Origin: Mesoterricola sp964627225
GTDB taxonomy: Bacteria; Acidobacteriota; Holophagae; Holophagales; Holophagaceae
Assembly: GCA_964627225.1 (NCBI GenBank)
Contig: CAZVHQ010000009.1
Coordinates: forward strand, 1 to 64,000
Length of the DNA: 64,000 bases
Direction: 5' to 3'
The notes below the pieces were generated by a model. It was not told the DNA's origin, searched no databases, and was given only the letters and a program-made list of their open reading frames with translations. Within the stretch, counting starts at the first letter, position 1; each line of letters begins with the position of its first letter. The position numbers and the translations under genes are program-made. Below are positions 16,225-24,469 of the stretch, piece by piece.

Positions 16225-17478
16225 TTACTGGCCAGCCACGCGAGCGGAAGCATGGGGAAAGCGGAGAAGCAGGTTATGGCCAATCTTATCGTTCCAGTTA
16301 AACGAGCTGCATAGCACAACAACCGCGATTTTGTTTGCCATGTCCATGCCTATGTAGGCGCTGTACCCGGACGTCATTCCGTGCTTGTAGGTGATGATGG
16401 TATGGTCGTCGCCAGAAACCGAGATGGTCCAGCCAAGGGCGGAGGATTCTCCATCTTGTTGCTTTACAAGGCGTTCCGTCGTCCTGGCCAGGATCTGATC
16501 GAGGGGCGAATTTCCCATCGCAAGGGTATGTTTGGCATAAATCAATAGATCAGTGACCGTAGAATAGATGCCCCCGGTAGGCGCCATGACCTCTCCCATA
16601 TCCCAAGGTTCCAGGGGGGTATTTCGTCTCATGAAATAAGGCTGGTCGCCCACATGCCCTATGGCTTCCCTTTTATGTTGCTCTTGGGATAAGGAAAAAG
16701 TGGTGTCTTTCATGTTGAGCGGTGTGAAAATTTTTTCGGTAACCAAATTCTGGAAGGGCTTTCCCGTTTTTACCTCAATGAGCTGCGCAAGGATGCCGTA
16801 GCCGATATTGGAATAAATAAATTCATGTGATTTATTTTTAATTTTAGTCGTTTTCAGATAATCATATAGCCATGCCTTGTCCATATATCCATAAAGATTT
16901 TTCCCTGTTAACTCATAATTTATGAAAAATCTGAGCTGTTTCAAGGTTACCGGCTCCCGGGGCAGCCCGGACGTGTGGGTGGCCAGTTCGTAGACGGTGA
17001 CTTTGCCAATATCATCACTTAACTTGGCACTCGGCGGAAGGATGGTCCGTACGGTGTCGGAATATTTGATGACGTTTTCCTGGACGAGATATTCCAATAA
17101 CGACGAGGTGAACAGTTTTGAAACAGATCCGATCTGGAAAATCGTATTCTTGTCCGGCAATACCGCCGGGCCGGTATCGCTGACCCTGCCGTAGCCGAAG
17201 GATTGGGTTGATCCATCGGCAAGCAGAACGCCAATCTCAAGGCAGGTGGCCTCCTTGTTCTTGATCAGGGGTTCGGCAAGCTTATCGACTTCCGCTTGAA
17301 TCGTGGTTTGTCCGAGCTGTAAACGCGCAATGGAAGGCTTGGGATCATAGATGATGCGCGATGACAGGGGACCACAGGACAAACAGATGAGACAAAGTAT
17401 TGCCGATGCCAGCTTCGTAATGGGCACAGCAGAAAGGAGGCCGCCCGCTTTTAATCTATGCCCGACAGCTGTTTGCAT
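16225..17478 (-). CDS. serine hydrolase, class C beta-lactamase/DD-peptidase-like, lipoprotein
   Basis: A 417-residue protein with an N-terminal signal and a probable lipobox LICLSC, so likely tethered in the envelope. It has the serine-hydrolase motifs GSVSKLF (SxxK nucleophile) and YSNIGYG (YxN), and ends with HGMTSGYSAYIG, matching the KTG/HxG region. It may be an esterase, D-aminopeptidase or beta-lactamase; motif content cannot decide. It is less GC-rich and richer in Lys/Ile than its neighbours and points against the surrounding cluster, so it looks like a later insertion. GAAAGAG precedes the ATG. Confidence 0.85.
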   Translation of the reverse strand: MQTAVGHRLKAGGLLSAVPITKLASAILCLICLSCGPLSSRIIYDPKPSIARLQLGQTTIQAEVDKLAEPLIKNKEATCLEIGVLLADGSTQSFGYGRVSDTGPAVLPDKNTIFQIGSVSKLFTSSLLEYLVQENVIKYSDTVRTILPPSAKLSDDIGKVTVYELATHTSGLPREPVTLKQLRFFINYELTGKNLYGYMDKAWLYDYLKTTKIKNKSHEFIYSNIGYGILAQLIEVKTGKPFQNLVTEKIFTPLNMKDTTFSLSQEQHKREAIGHVGDQPYFMRRNTPLEPWDMGEVMAPTGGIYSTVTDLLIYAKHTLAMGNSPLDQILARTTERLVKQQDGESSALGWTISVSGDDHTIITYKHGMTSGYSAYIGMDMANKIAVVVLCSSFNWNDKIGHNLLLRFPHASARVAGQ

Positions 17479-17705
17479 ATGGCTCTTTCAATCAATCGAC
17501 ACCACTCGGCATCACTGCCGGCGTCGCGGCGCGGGGTGTTGCAGTTCCGGCGGGGCCGGTTCCGTAGGGTGGCCAGGCTCCTCGCCTAGGTGCTGTTGAT
17601 GATGGTACATGGCAAGGGCGGACGTGGAAAGCGCGCAATGGTTTCCCGTGGAAGGCCGCCGGTGCGGGAACGGTCCGCTATGCTCAAAGCCTGGAGCCTC
17701 AACCC
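17479..17705. other. gap between serine hydrolase and lolA-like gene, with a probable -10 element
   Basis: No gene. A stretch at 17682-17705 (CCGCTATGCTCAAAGCCTGGAG...) nearly repeats the end of the glycosyltransferase-acyltransferase gene at 14597-14620. TATGCT at 17685-17690 could serve as a -10 box for the lolA-like gene. Confidence 0.4.
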
Positions 17706-18305
17706 GTGAAGATCCCCCTGACCCTGCTGTTCCTGCCCGCCGCCGTGCTGCAAGGCCAGGCCCTGCCCGGCAACCTCACCGCCCACCTGAAGGAAGCCGT
17801 CTGCATCCACCTGGACTTCGTCCAGACCCGCACCCTCGCGGCCTTGTCCCGGCCGCTGAAGGCCAGCGGCAGCATGGTGCTGGCCCGGGACAAGGGCGTG
17901 ATTTGGGCGCTCAGGCGCCCGGTGGCCCTGACCTACGTGATGGGGCCCAAGGGCCTCATGGTGGTCAACGGCGACGGCAGCAAGGAGCGCAAGACCGCCC
18001 GGGATGCGCCGGTGGTGGCGCAGATGGGGCAGATCTTCCAGGCGCTGGCCCAGGGCGACTGGCATGTGCTGGACAGCTTCTTCACCGTGACCGGCGAGGG
18101 CGATCCCGGGCGCTGGGAGGTGAACCTGCTGCCCAACGGCCCGGCCAGCGCCTTCGTCAAGCGCATCCGGCTCAACGGCGGCCGGTTCATCGACCGGGTC
18201 CGGATCGAGGAGCCCGCCGGCGATCGCACGGAACTGGTGTTCCAGCACCAGACCATGGCGGCCCCGCTCACCGGGGCCGAGGCCGCGCTGCTGACCCAGG
18301 AGTAG
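17706..18305 (+). CDS. LolA-like outer-membrane lipoprotein carrier protein
   Basis: The 199-residue protein has a signal peptide (KIPLTLLFLPAAVLQGQA) and the LolA-like pattern: VQTRTLAALSRPLKASGSMVL (the FxQ-K-L-x-P-xxxSG core) and a later beta-rich region ending LTGAEAALLTQE. In aryl polyene clusters a LolA homologue helps move the lipid-linked product across the periplasm. The GTG start is directly after a -10-like TATGCT, and a possible leader of about 15 bases gives a short 5' end. It is separated from the first half of the cluster by the serine hydrolase. Confidence 0.8.
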   Translation: MKIPLTLLFLPAAVLQGQALPGNLTAHLKEAVCIHLDFVQTRTLAALSRPLKASGSMVLARDKGVIWALRRPVALTYVMGPKGLMVVNGDGSKERKTARDAPVVAQMGQIFQALAQGDWHVLDSFFTVTGEGDPGRWEVNLLPNGPASAFVKRIRLNGGRFIDRVRIEEPAGDRTELVFQHQTMAAPLTGAEAALLTQE

Positions 18306-18809
18306 CTATTTCTGGTACCGGCGGGCGTGGCCATAGAGCGCCGGCCACAGCACGGCCAGGGCCTCCTGGACCAGCACCGGCAGCACCGGGCGCCCCTGTC
18401 CCTGGACCCACAGCCGCCCGGCGCCGCGCAGGGCGGCCAGCAACAGGCAGGCTTCCAGCGCGGCGACCCGCTCGCCGTGGCTGCCCGCCGCGCCCCAGCG
18501 GCGGAAATGTTCGGCGAACAGTTCCAGGTAGTCCTGGTCCAGCTCCGCCTGCCGGGCGCGCAGGGCGGGTTCCGCATGGATCCGCTCCAGGCGCCGCAGC
18601 CAGTGGTCCCGGTCCTCCTCCAGGTGGCGGGCCAGCGCCTGGCAGGCCTCCGCCAGGCCGGAGCGCTCCAGCGCCTCCGCCAGGCCCCGCACCAGGTCGG
18701 CGTGGTCGTGGAAGAACAGGGCCTCCGCCCCGGCCTCGGGCAGCTCCATGGCCCGTTCCAGCGCCTCGCGCCGCTGCTGGAGTTGCCGGTCCTGTCTGCG
18801 TCCGTTCAT
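18306..18809 (-). CDS. hypothetical protein, all-helical, possible decayed TetR-type regulator
   Basis: 167 residues, Leu/Ala/Arg/Glu-rich and probably all helical. A segment near residues 30-45 (EALFFHDHADLVRGLAEAL) is loosely reminiscent of the end of a TetR DNA-binding domain (LYxHFxxKxxLxxAV), and the C-terminal half resembles a TetR ligand-binding bundle, but the first helices of the helix-turn-helix are missing. I therefore do not assign it. It lies antisense inside the cluster, its stop adjoining that of the lolA-like gene, and could act on the cluster or be an unrelated protein. Confidence 0.5.
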   Translation of the reverse strand: MNGRRQDRQLQQRREALERAMELPEAGAEALFFHDHADLVRGLAEALERSGLAEACQALARHLEEDRDHWLRRLERIHAEPALRARQAELDQDYLELFAEHFRRWGAAGSHGERVAALEACLLLAALRGAGRLWVQGQGRPVLPVLVQEALAVLWPALYGHARRYQK

Positions 18810-18934
18810 AGGGTTATTCTAGCTGCCGTTGGGAACTTGTTCCCTACGGTAGCCAGTGTCGCCGCCACAGCCGGGTTCGCATGGCACGGGCCGGATGGAA
18901 ATTTCAGGCACGCTGCGCGCCCATTGACGTGAGA

Positions 18935-19501
18935 ATGATGGTGATGCGCAAGCCCCTGACCCTGCTCCTGCTTCTCTTCCTCTTCCTGGGGTGCCGCCGG
19001 CCCGACTCCGGGGCCGTGCAGCTGGCGTGGGGGGTGCCGTTCCGGCTCTGCCCGCCCGAGTCGGCGCCGGATTTCTTCGTCAACCAGGAAGTGCTGTTCA
19101 GCCTCCCGGGCGGGGGCAGGGAGACGCTGCTGGCGGCGGTGGAGAACCGGGGCGGGGCCTTGAGCCTGGTGGCCTCGAGCCCGCTGGGCCAGACGCTGTT
19201 CATCGTCCGGATGAAGTCCGGGGCGGTGACGGTGGATGCCCGGGTGCCGCTGCCGGGCCGGTTCGACCCGCGGCTGCTGCCGGCCCTGGTCCAGTTCGCC
19301 CTGTGGCCCCTGGAGGCGGTTCGGACCGGCCTGGGGCCGGGGGGCGTCTGCGTCGATGACGGCCCTCGGCGCACCCTCCTGCGCAAGGGCAAGGTGGTCT
19401 GGACCGTCCTCCGGGTCGGGCCGGCGCCTCCGTACCAGACCCTCGTGCTGGAGGACCCCGGCATGGGCGTGACCCTGCGCATCCGGACCCTGGACGAATG
19501 A
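18935..19501 (+). CDS. DUF3261-type lipoprotein of aryl-polyene clusters
   Basis: The N-terminus MRKPLTLLLLLFLFLGC is a lipoprotein signal with lipobox LFLGC. The mature part (about 165 residues) is beta-rich and resembles the DUF3261 proteins regularly found in aryl polyene clusters, of unknown molecular role at the outer membrane. I begin at ATG 18935, the first of three close ATGs; the upstream frame to 18881 has no signal-like character. The stop overlaps the ketosynthase start (ATGA at 19498-19501), so they are co-translated. Confidence 0.75.
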   Translation: MMVMRKPLTLLLLLFLFLGCRRPDSGAVQLAWGVPFRLCPPESAPDFFVNQEVLFSLPGGGRETLLAAVENRGGALSLVASSPLGQTLFIVRMKSGAVTVDARVPLPGRFDPRLLPALVQFALWPLEAVRTGLGPGGVCVDDGPRRTLLRKGKVVWTVLRVGPAPPYQTLVLEDPGMGVTLRIRTLDE

Positions 19502-20673
19502 GCGCCGCCCCGGTCTTCCTGTCCGCCCTGGGCCTGGTGAACGCCCTGGGCCGGGGCAAGGCGGCGGTGGCCCGCGGCCTGTTCCTGGGCGATACCGGCG
19601 GCCTGGTGCTTGAGGAAGGCTGGATTCCCGGCGCGCCGGCCCGGGTGGGGCGGGTGGCCGGGGCGCTGCCGGGGCCCGCGGCGCTGCCGCGCCACGCGCG
19701 CCTGCTGCTGGCCGCCCTGGAGGAGATCCAGGACGACGTGCAGGCCGAACTCGCCCGCTGGGGGCCGGACCGGGTCGGCGTGGTGCTCGGCACCAGCACC
19801 GCCGGGGTCGCGGAGATGGAGGCCGCCATCGTCCACCTGGGGGGGCACGGGGCGCTGCCCGAAGGCTTCCGCTACGACGACGTGGAAATGGGCGCTCCGG
19901 CCCGGTTCCTGGCCCGGTGGCTGGGCATCACCGGCCCGGCCTACACCGTGTCCACCGCCTGCACCTCCAGCGGCAAGGCCCTGGTCTCGGCCCGCAACCT
20001 GCTGCGCCTGGGGCTGTGCGACGCGGTCATCACCGGCGGCGTGGATGTCCTGTGCCGGCTCACCCTGAACGGCTTCAGCTCGCTCGGGGCGTCCACCCGG
20101 ACCCTGACCAACCCCATGAGCGTCAACCGGTGCGGGATCAACATCGGCGAAGGGGCGGCGCTGTTCCTGCTGAAGCGCGGGCCCGCCGCGGTCGCGCTGC
20201 TGGGCGCGGGGGAATCCAGCGACGCCTACCACATCTCGTCCCCCGAACCCGACGGGCGCGGCGCCGAGATCGCCATGCGCCTGGCGCTGGCCGACGCCGG
20301 CCTGGACGGGCGCGAGCCCGGCTACCTGAACCTGCATGGCACCGCCACCGACAAGAACGACGAAATGGAAAGCCGCGCCGTGGCCAGGGTGTTCCCCCAG
20401 GGCATCCCCTGCAGCGGCACCAAGCCGCTCACGGGCCATCTGCTGGGGGCCGCGGCCGCCACCGAGCTGGCGTTCTGCTGGCTCGCGCTGCACCCCGACT
20501 GGAACCCGGACGGCCTGCTGCCGCCGCACCGCTGGGACGGCGCGGCGGATCCGGCCCTGCCGGCGCTCAACCTGGTGCCGGCGGGCGCCCGGGACCCCGA
20601 ACTGAGGATCTGCCTGTCCAACGCCTTCGCCTTCGGCGGCAGCAACCTCACCCTGGTGGCCGGACGGCCTTGA
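19498..20673 (+). CDS. beta-ketoacyl-ACP synthase (FabF/aryl-polyene type)
   Basis: The 391-residue protein is a complete condensing enzyme with active-site Cys155 in VSTACTSSGKAL, His280 in LHGTATDKND and His314 in KPLTGHLLGAA. It elongates ACP-bound chains, probably with the catalytically empty partner encoded at 10724. It ends the cluster. No ketoreductase or dehydratase follows, and pta starts 41 bases later. Typical FabF enzymes are about 410 residues, so length is normal. Confidence 0.9.
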   Translation: MSAAPVFLSALGLVNALGRGKAAVARGLFLGDTGGLVLEEGWIPGAPARVGRVAGALPGPAALPRHARLLLAALEEIQDDVQAELARWGPDRVGVVLGTSTAGVAEMEAAIVHLGGHGALPEGFRYDDVEMGAPARFLARWLGITGPAYTVSTACTSSGKALVSARNLLRLGLCDAVITGGVDVLCRLTLNGFSSLGASTRTLTNPMSVNRCGINIGEGAALFLLKRGPAAVALLGAGESSDAYHISSPEPDGRGAEIAMRLALADAGLDGREPGYLNLHGTATDKNDEMESRAVARVFPQGIPCSGTKPLTGHLLGAAAATELAFCWLALHPDWNPDGLLPPHRWDGAADPALPALNLVPAGARDPELRICLSNAFAFGGSNLTLVAGRP

Positions 20674-20714
20674 GCGCGCCCCGGTGTTAAACTGGGCAAT
20701 CAAGTGGAGCAACC

Positions 20715-21725
20715 ATGAACGCCAATCACGAAGCCTGGTTCAAGATCTTCCGGGAACGGGCCAAATCCCTGGCCCGGCACATCGTTCTACCCGAGGGCGT
20801 GGACGACCGCTCGCTGATCGCCGCCTCCCGGCTGATCCAGGAGGGCATCTGCCGGCTCACGGTGCTGGGCGACCCCGGCAAGGTCCAGGCCCGCGCCAAG
20901 GAGCTGGGCATCTCGCTCCAGGGCGTCACCCTGCGCGATCCGGCCAGCGACCCCAAGACCGCCAACCTGGCCAACGCCTACTATGAATCCCGCAAGCACA
21001 AGGGCATGACCCCGGAAAAGGCCCTGGAGACCATCAAGAGCCCGTTGTACTTCGGCGGCATGATGGTGAAGAGCGGCGAGGCCGACGGCTTCGTGGCCGG
21101 CGCCTTGAACACCACCGGCGAGACCGTGCGCGCCTGCCTGCTCACCATCGGCTGCGCCCCCGGCGTGAAGACCGTCTCCTCGGCCTTCCTGATGATCCAT
21201 CCCGACCCCGCCTTCGGCGCCAAGGGCGCGATGATGTTCGGCGACTGCGCCGTGCTGCCCGACCCCGACGCCGAGCAGCTGGCCGAGGTCGCCATGGCCA
21301 GCGCCGACACCGCCAGGGCCATGCTCGGGGTGGAGCCCAAGGTCGCCATGCTGTCCTTCAGCACCGCCGGCAGCGCCGAGCACGCCATGGTGGACAAGGT
21401 GCGCGCCGCCCTGAAGCTGGTGCGGGAAAAGCGGCCCAGCCTGATGGTGGACGGCGAGATCCAGTTCGACGCCGCCATGATCCCGGCCATCGGCCTGAAG
21501 AAGTTCCCCGGCTCCAAGGTGGCGGGCCAGGCCAACGTGCTGGTGTTCCCCGATCTCAACGCCGGCAACATCGGCTACAAGATCGCCGAGCGCTTCGGCG
21601 GCTGCTCCGCCAACGGACCGTTCCTGCAGGGCCTGAAGAAGCCGGGCAACGATCTGAGCCGCGGCTGCACGGCGGAAGACATCGTCAACACTGTCATCCT
21701 GACCGTGCTGCAGAGCGCGCTCTAA
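20715..21725 (+). CDS. pta: phosphate acetyltransferase
   Basis: The 336-residue protein matches the short single-domain Pta (about 330 residues): IVLPEG..DDR near the start, SGEADGFVAGALNTTGETVRACL, a central ALVFADCAV-like MMFGDCAVLPDPDAEQLAEVA, LSFSTAGSAEH, and VDGEIQFDAA followed by NVLVFPDLNAGNIGYKIAERF at the C-terminus. It interconverts acetyl-CoA and acetyl phosphate in the cytosol. There is no acetate kinase next to it. GGAGCAA-like sequence precedes the ATG, and a strong terminator follows. Confidence 0.95.
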   Translation: MNANHEAWFKIFRERAKSLARHIVLPEGVDDRSLIAASRLIQEGICRLTVLGDPGKVQARAKELGISLQGVTLRDPASDPKTANLANAYYESRKHKGMTPEKALETIKSPLYFGGMMVKSGEADGFVAGALNTTGETVRACLLTIGCAPGVKTVSSAFLMIHPDPAFGAKGAMMFGDCAVLPDPDAEQLAEVAMASADTARAMLGVEPKVAMLSFSTAGSAEHAMVDKVRAALKLVREKRPSLMVDGEIQFDAAMIPAIGLKKFPGSKVAGQANVLVFPDLNAGNIGYKIAERFGGCSANGPFLQGLKKPGNDLSRGCTAEDIVNTVILTVLQSAL

Positions 21726-21744
21726 GCGGAAATTTTGAACCTAA

Positions 21745-21774
21745 AAGCGCCCGGCGCGCCGGGCGCTTCGTTTT
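21745..21774 (+). terminator. rho-independent terminator of pta (start of repeat copy A)
   Basis: A perfect palindrome pairs AAGCGCCCGGC (21745-21755) with GCCGGGCGCTT (21758-21768), then CGTTTT. It is 20 bases beyond the pta stop. Its right arm is also the left end of a sequence repeated at two other places. Confidence 0.85.
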
Positions 21775-21846
21775 GAGACGCCGTCAATTGTAATCGAATC
21801 TGTCATTCCGACCCCGTGGAAGGGTTTCCTGTTGACCTTTTCCCGA
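21758..21846 (+). repeat. dispersed intergenic repeat, copy A
   Basis: Begins with the right arm of the pta terminator (GCCGGGCGCTTCGTTTT) and continues GCCGTCAATTGTAATCGAATCTGTCATTCC, then a diverging stretch shared with copy B that ends TTCCTGTTGACCTTTT. Copies lie at 29156-29249 and 30757-30807. Confidence 0.75.
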
Positions 21847-22600
21847 GGCGGTGGGACCCGCTATCCCCGGTGTGGCATGACGCCCACCCCGGCGGTGCCG
21901 GTCACCACGGACCAGTCTGCTCCCGGCCTTGGCTTGGCCCGAAGGGCCTGGATCCGGCGGGTTCCGACCCCGATATATCCGCTCCCCCAGGTCGAGCCAC
22001 CGGCCTTGGCCCAATCTCCGAAAGGGCAAATGATTCTGTTCGGGTTCCTGGCTATGTGGACGCTGATCTTCAGGGCCGACCACCGGCATCACTCGGGGGT
22101 GAGGCCAGGTTATTTTCATTTGCCAATCCTGCGGTTCACCCTGGTCGGCAGGTTACGGCTGCTCCAGTTCGATTCGGTTGGGCTGGCCTTGCTCGGTCCC
22201 GCGCTTGCTATGAACGGCCAGTTCTCTACTTACAGAATCTGACAGGACGCTTTGTTCGCAGAGAACCTGTGCGTGAATGCCGCGCAGGCGATGCCGGAGG
22301 GCGGCACCCTCGCGTTCAGGACCTCCCAACTGCCGGATCAATGGGGGGAACTGGCGAGCACTGACAACGGCCCGGAGCCATCACACGGAACGGGATCCCG
22401 GAGCGCGCTGCCCGGCTGAGCTCGGATGATTCTCCCGGCCGAAACCAGACCCTGCCATCCAGCCATAACTATCTGCCGTTCGGCCATCGGATCCCGTCAT
22501 CGACAATCCGGGCCGCCCCATCCCGGCGGGTTCCCCTAACCTGGGTTGGTAACGGAAGCGCTTGATTTCAAGTTCCTTCCCATCCGTGAAAGGGTTGGCT
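21847..22600. other. 750-base gap with no recognisable gene
   Basis: Frames on both strands are short and lack motifs and ribosome-binding sites. The composition (patchy, moderately GC-rich) looks like decayed DNA beyond repeat copy A. The promoter of the efflux operon should be in its right-hand part, but I see no convincing pair of boxes. Confidence 0.45.
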
Positions 22601-23761
22601 GTGCTGCAAGTCGCTTTGAAAATGCTGTTTGGTGAACGTGGGAAGTACTTGGGAATCATCTGCGGGATCGCCTTGGCCTCAGTATTGATGATCCAGCAAC
22701 CCGGGATCTTGATTTCGATTCTGAAGACGGTCAACAGCCTCATCACCGATGTCTCCCAACCGGACATCTGGGTCATGGATCCCCTGGTCCAGCAGGTGGA
22801 TGATTCCAAACCTATGCTGGATACCCAGCTGAACCGGGTGCGGGGGATCAGGGGGGTGGCCTGGGCCGTGCCATTCTACCGGGGAGGGCAAAAGGTCCGA
22901 ACGTCCAACGGTGAATCGGTCCAGTCCAACCTCCTGGGCCTGGATGACGCAACCCTCATCGGTGGGCCGGGAACAATGCTTCAGGGCAAACTGGCCGATC
23001 TTAGACAACCTGACTCCGTCATCGTGGATGAAGCAGGAGCCAAGGGCCGGCTGGCGAAGCCATCCCCTGTCCCCGGCGGCAAGCCGATTCCGCTCGTGGT
23101 CGGCGATACCCTGGAAATCAATGACAATCGAGCCGTCGTGGTGGGCATCGCCCGGACGACCCAATCCTTCCAATCCCAGCCCACGCTGTATACCACCTAT
23201 ACCAGGGCCAAGAACTACGCTTTGAGTGAACGCAAGCTGCTCACCTACATCCTGGTGAAGGGCAACGGCAAGGAGGCGAACGCCGTCCTGGCCCGTCGCA
23301 TCTCCAAGGAGACCGGCCTGGGTGCTCTGACGGCCGATGAGTTCAAAGCAAAAACGCTTCAATACATGATCCACAACACCAGCATCATCGTGAATTTCGG
23401 ATTCGTGGTGCTGATCGGGTTCATCGTCGGCGCCGCAGTCACCGGCCAGATCTTCTACAACTTCACCTTGGATAATCTCCGGTATTTCGGCGTGTTCAAG
23501 GCCATGGGCGCCTCGGATCGAACGCTGCGGCGGATGATCCTGCTCCAGGCAGGGACGGTCGGTTTCATCGGCTTCGGGATAGGGGCCGGGCTGACCGCTG
23601 CCTTCTCCCTGGTCGGCAACGGCAGCGACCTCAGCATGTCGCTCAACTGGCAATTGCTGCTTGGCTGCGGCGCCGCGGTCCTCCTGATCGTGCTGTTCGC
23701 GGCGTTCATCAGCCTGCGCAAGGTCCTGAAACTCGAACCCGCCATCGTTTTCAAAGGTTAG
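22601..23761 (+). CDS. ABC exporter permease, FtsX/MacB/DevC-like
   Basis: About 386 residues with an N-terminal membrane segment (KYLGIICGIALASVLMI), a large periplasmic domain (about 40-270) and three C-terminal spans (IIVNFGFVVLIGFIVGAAVTG, AGTVGFIGFGIGAGLTAAF, LLLGCGAAVLLIVLFAAF), the layout of FtsX-like permeases of DevC type. I prefer GTG 22601, preceded by GAAAGGG, over the TTG at 22562, but the start is uncertain. It forms one operon with the ATPase, adaptor and outer-membrane factor downstream. Confidence 0.88.
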   Translation: MLQVALKMLFGERGKYLGIICGIALASVLMIQQPGILISILKTVNSLITDVSQPDIWVMDPLVQQVDDSKPMLDTQLNRVRGIRGVAWAVPFYRGGQKVRTSNGESVQSNLLGLDDATLIGGPGTMLQGKLADLRQPDSVIVDEAGAKGRLAKPSPVPGGKPIPLVVGDTLEINDNRAVVVGIARTTQSFQSQPTLYTTYTRAKNYALSERKLLTYILVKGNGKEANAVLARRISKETGLGALTADEFKAKTLQYMIHNTSIIVNFGFVVLIGFIVGAAVTGQIFYNFTLDNLRYFGVFKAMGASDRTLRRMILLQAGTVGFIGFGIGAGLTAAFSLVGNGSDLSMSLNWQLLLGCGAAVLLIVLFAAFISLRKVLKLEPAIVFKG

Positions 23762-23763
23762 CC

Positions 23764-24459
23764 ATGACTGCCACTCCTGCCATCCAATGCCTGGGCATCC
23801 GCAAGACTTATGGAACCGGCGATACCCAGGTTCAGGCCCTCCGCGGGATCGACCTGGAGGTTCAAGCCGGCGAGCTGCTCATGCTGGTCGGTCCCTCCGG
23901 ATGCGGAAAGACGACTCTCATCTCCATCATGGCCGGGATCCTGGACCAGACTGCCGGTCAGTGCTGCCTGTTCGGGCAGGATCTCAGCAGCTTCTCCGCA
24001 GACCAGATGGTGCACTACCGAGGGCAGAATATCGGCTTCGTGTTCCAGTCCTTCAACCTGATCCCCACGCTGACCGTGGCCGAAAACGTCGCCATTCCCC
24101 TGCTGATCAACGGGGTGAGGCTGGACCAGGCCCTGGTCCGGGCGGCCCAGTGCCTGGTCGAGGTGGGATTGGAGAGCAAGCTGGGCAGCTTTCCCGGACA
24201 GATCTCAGGCGGCCAGCAGCAGCGGGTGGCCATCGCCAGGGCCCTGGTCCACGACCCGAAACTGGTGGTATGTGACGAGCCCACCAGCGCCCTGGATCAC
24301 CAGACCGGAATCATGGTGATGGAGTCACTGAAAAAGATGGCAATGGATGGCAAGCGGTCCCTGGTGATCGTCACCCACGATGCCCGTATTTTCGAATTTG
24401 CGGACCGGATCGCCCACATGGACGACGGCCATATCGAACAGGTCGAATCCCTTCACTGA
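23764..24459 (+). CDS. ABC exporter ATPase, MacB/LolD/DevA-like
   Basis: The 231-residue ATPase has Walker A GPSGCGKTT (42-50), Q-loop FVFQSFNLIP, signature ISGGQQQRVAIARAL, Walker B LVVCDEP and the H-loop THD. It belongs to the MacB/LolD group that powers FtsX-like permeases. It starts two bases after the permease stop, and the adaptor follows after ten bases. Confidence 0.93.
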   Translation: MTATPAIQCLGIRKTYGTGDTQVQALRGIDLEVQAGELLMLVGPSGCGKTTLISIMAGILDQTAGQCCLFGQDLSSFSADQMVHYRGQNIGFVFQSFNLIPTLTVAENVAIPLLINGVRLDQALVRAAQCLVEVGLESKLGSFPGQISGGQQQRVAIARALVHDPKLVVCDEPTSALDHQTGIMVMESLKKMAMDGKRSLVIVTHDARIFEFADRIAHMDDGHIEQVESLH

Positions 24460-24469
24460 AAGAGACCCC

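Noticed and set aside
18881..18934. Longer start for the DUF3261 lipoprotein
   Set aside because: The added residues do not look like a signal peptide and would bury the lipobox; three ATGs begin at 18935.
21784..22242. Several frames beyond the pta terminator
   Set aside because: Composition is Pro/Arg/Gly-rich on both strands, with no motif or ribosome-binding site; treated as a gap.
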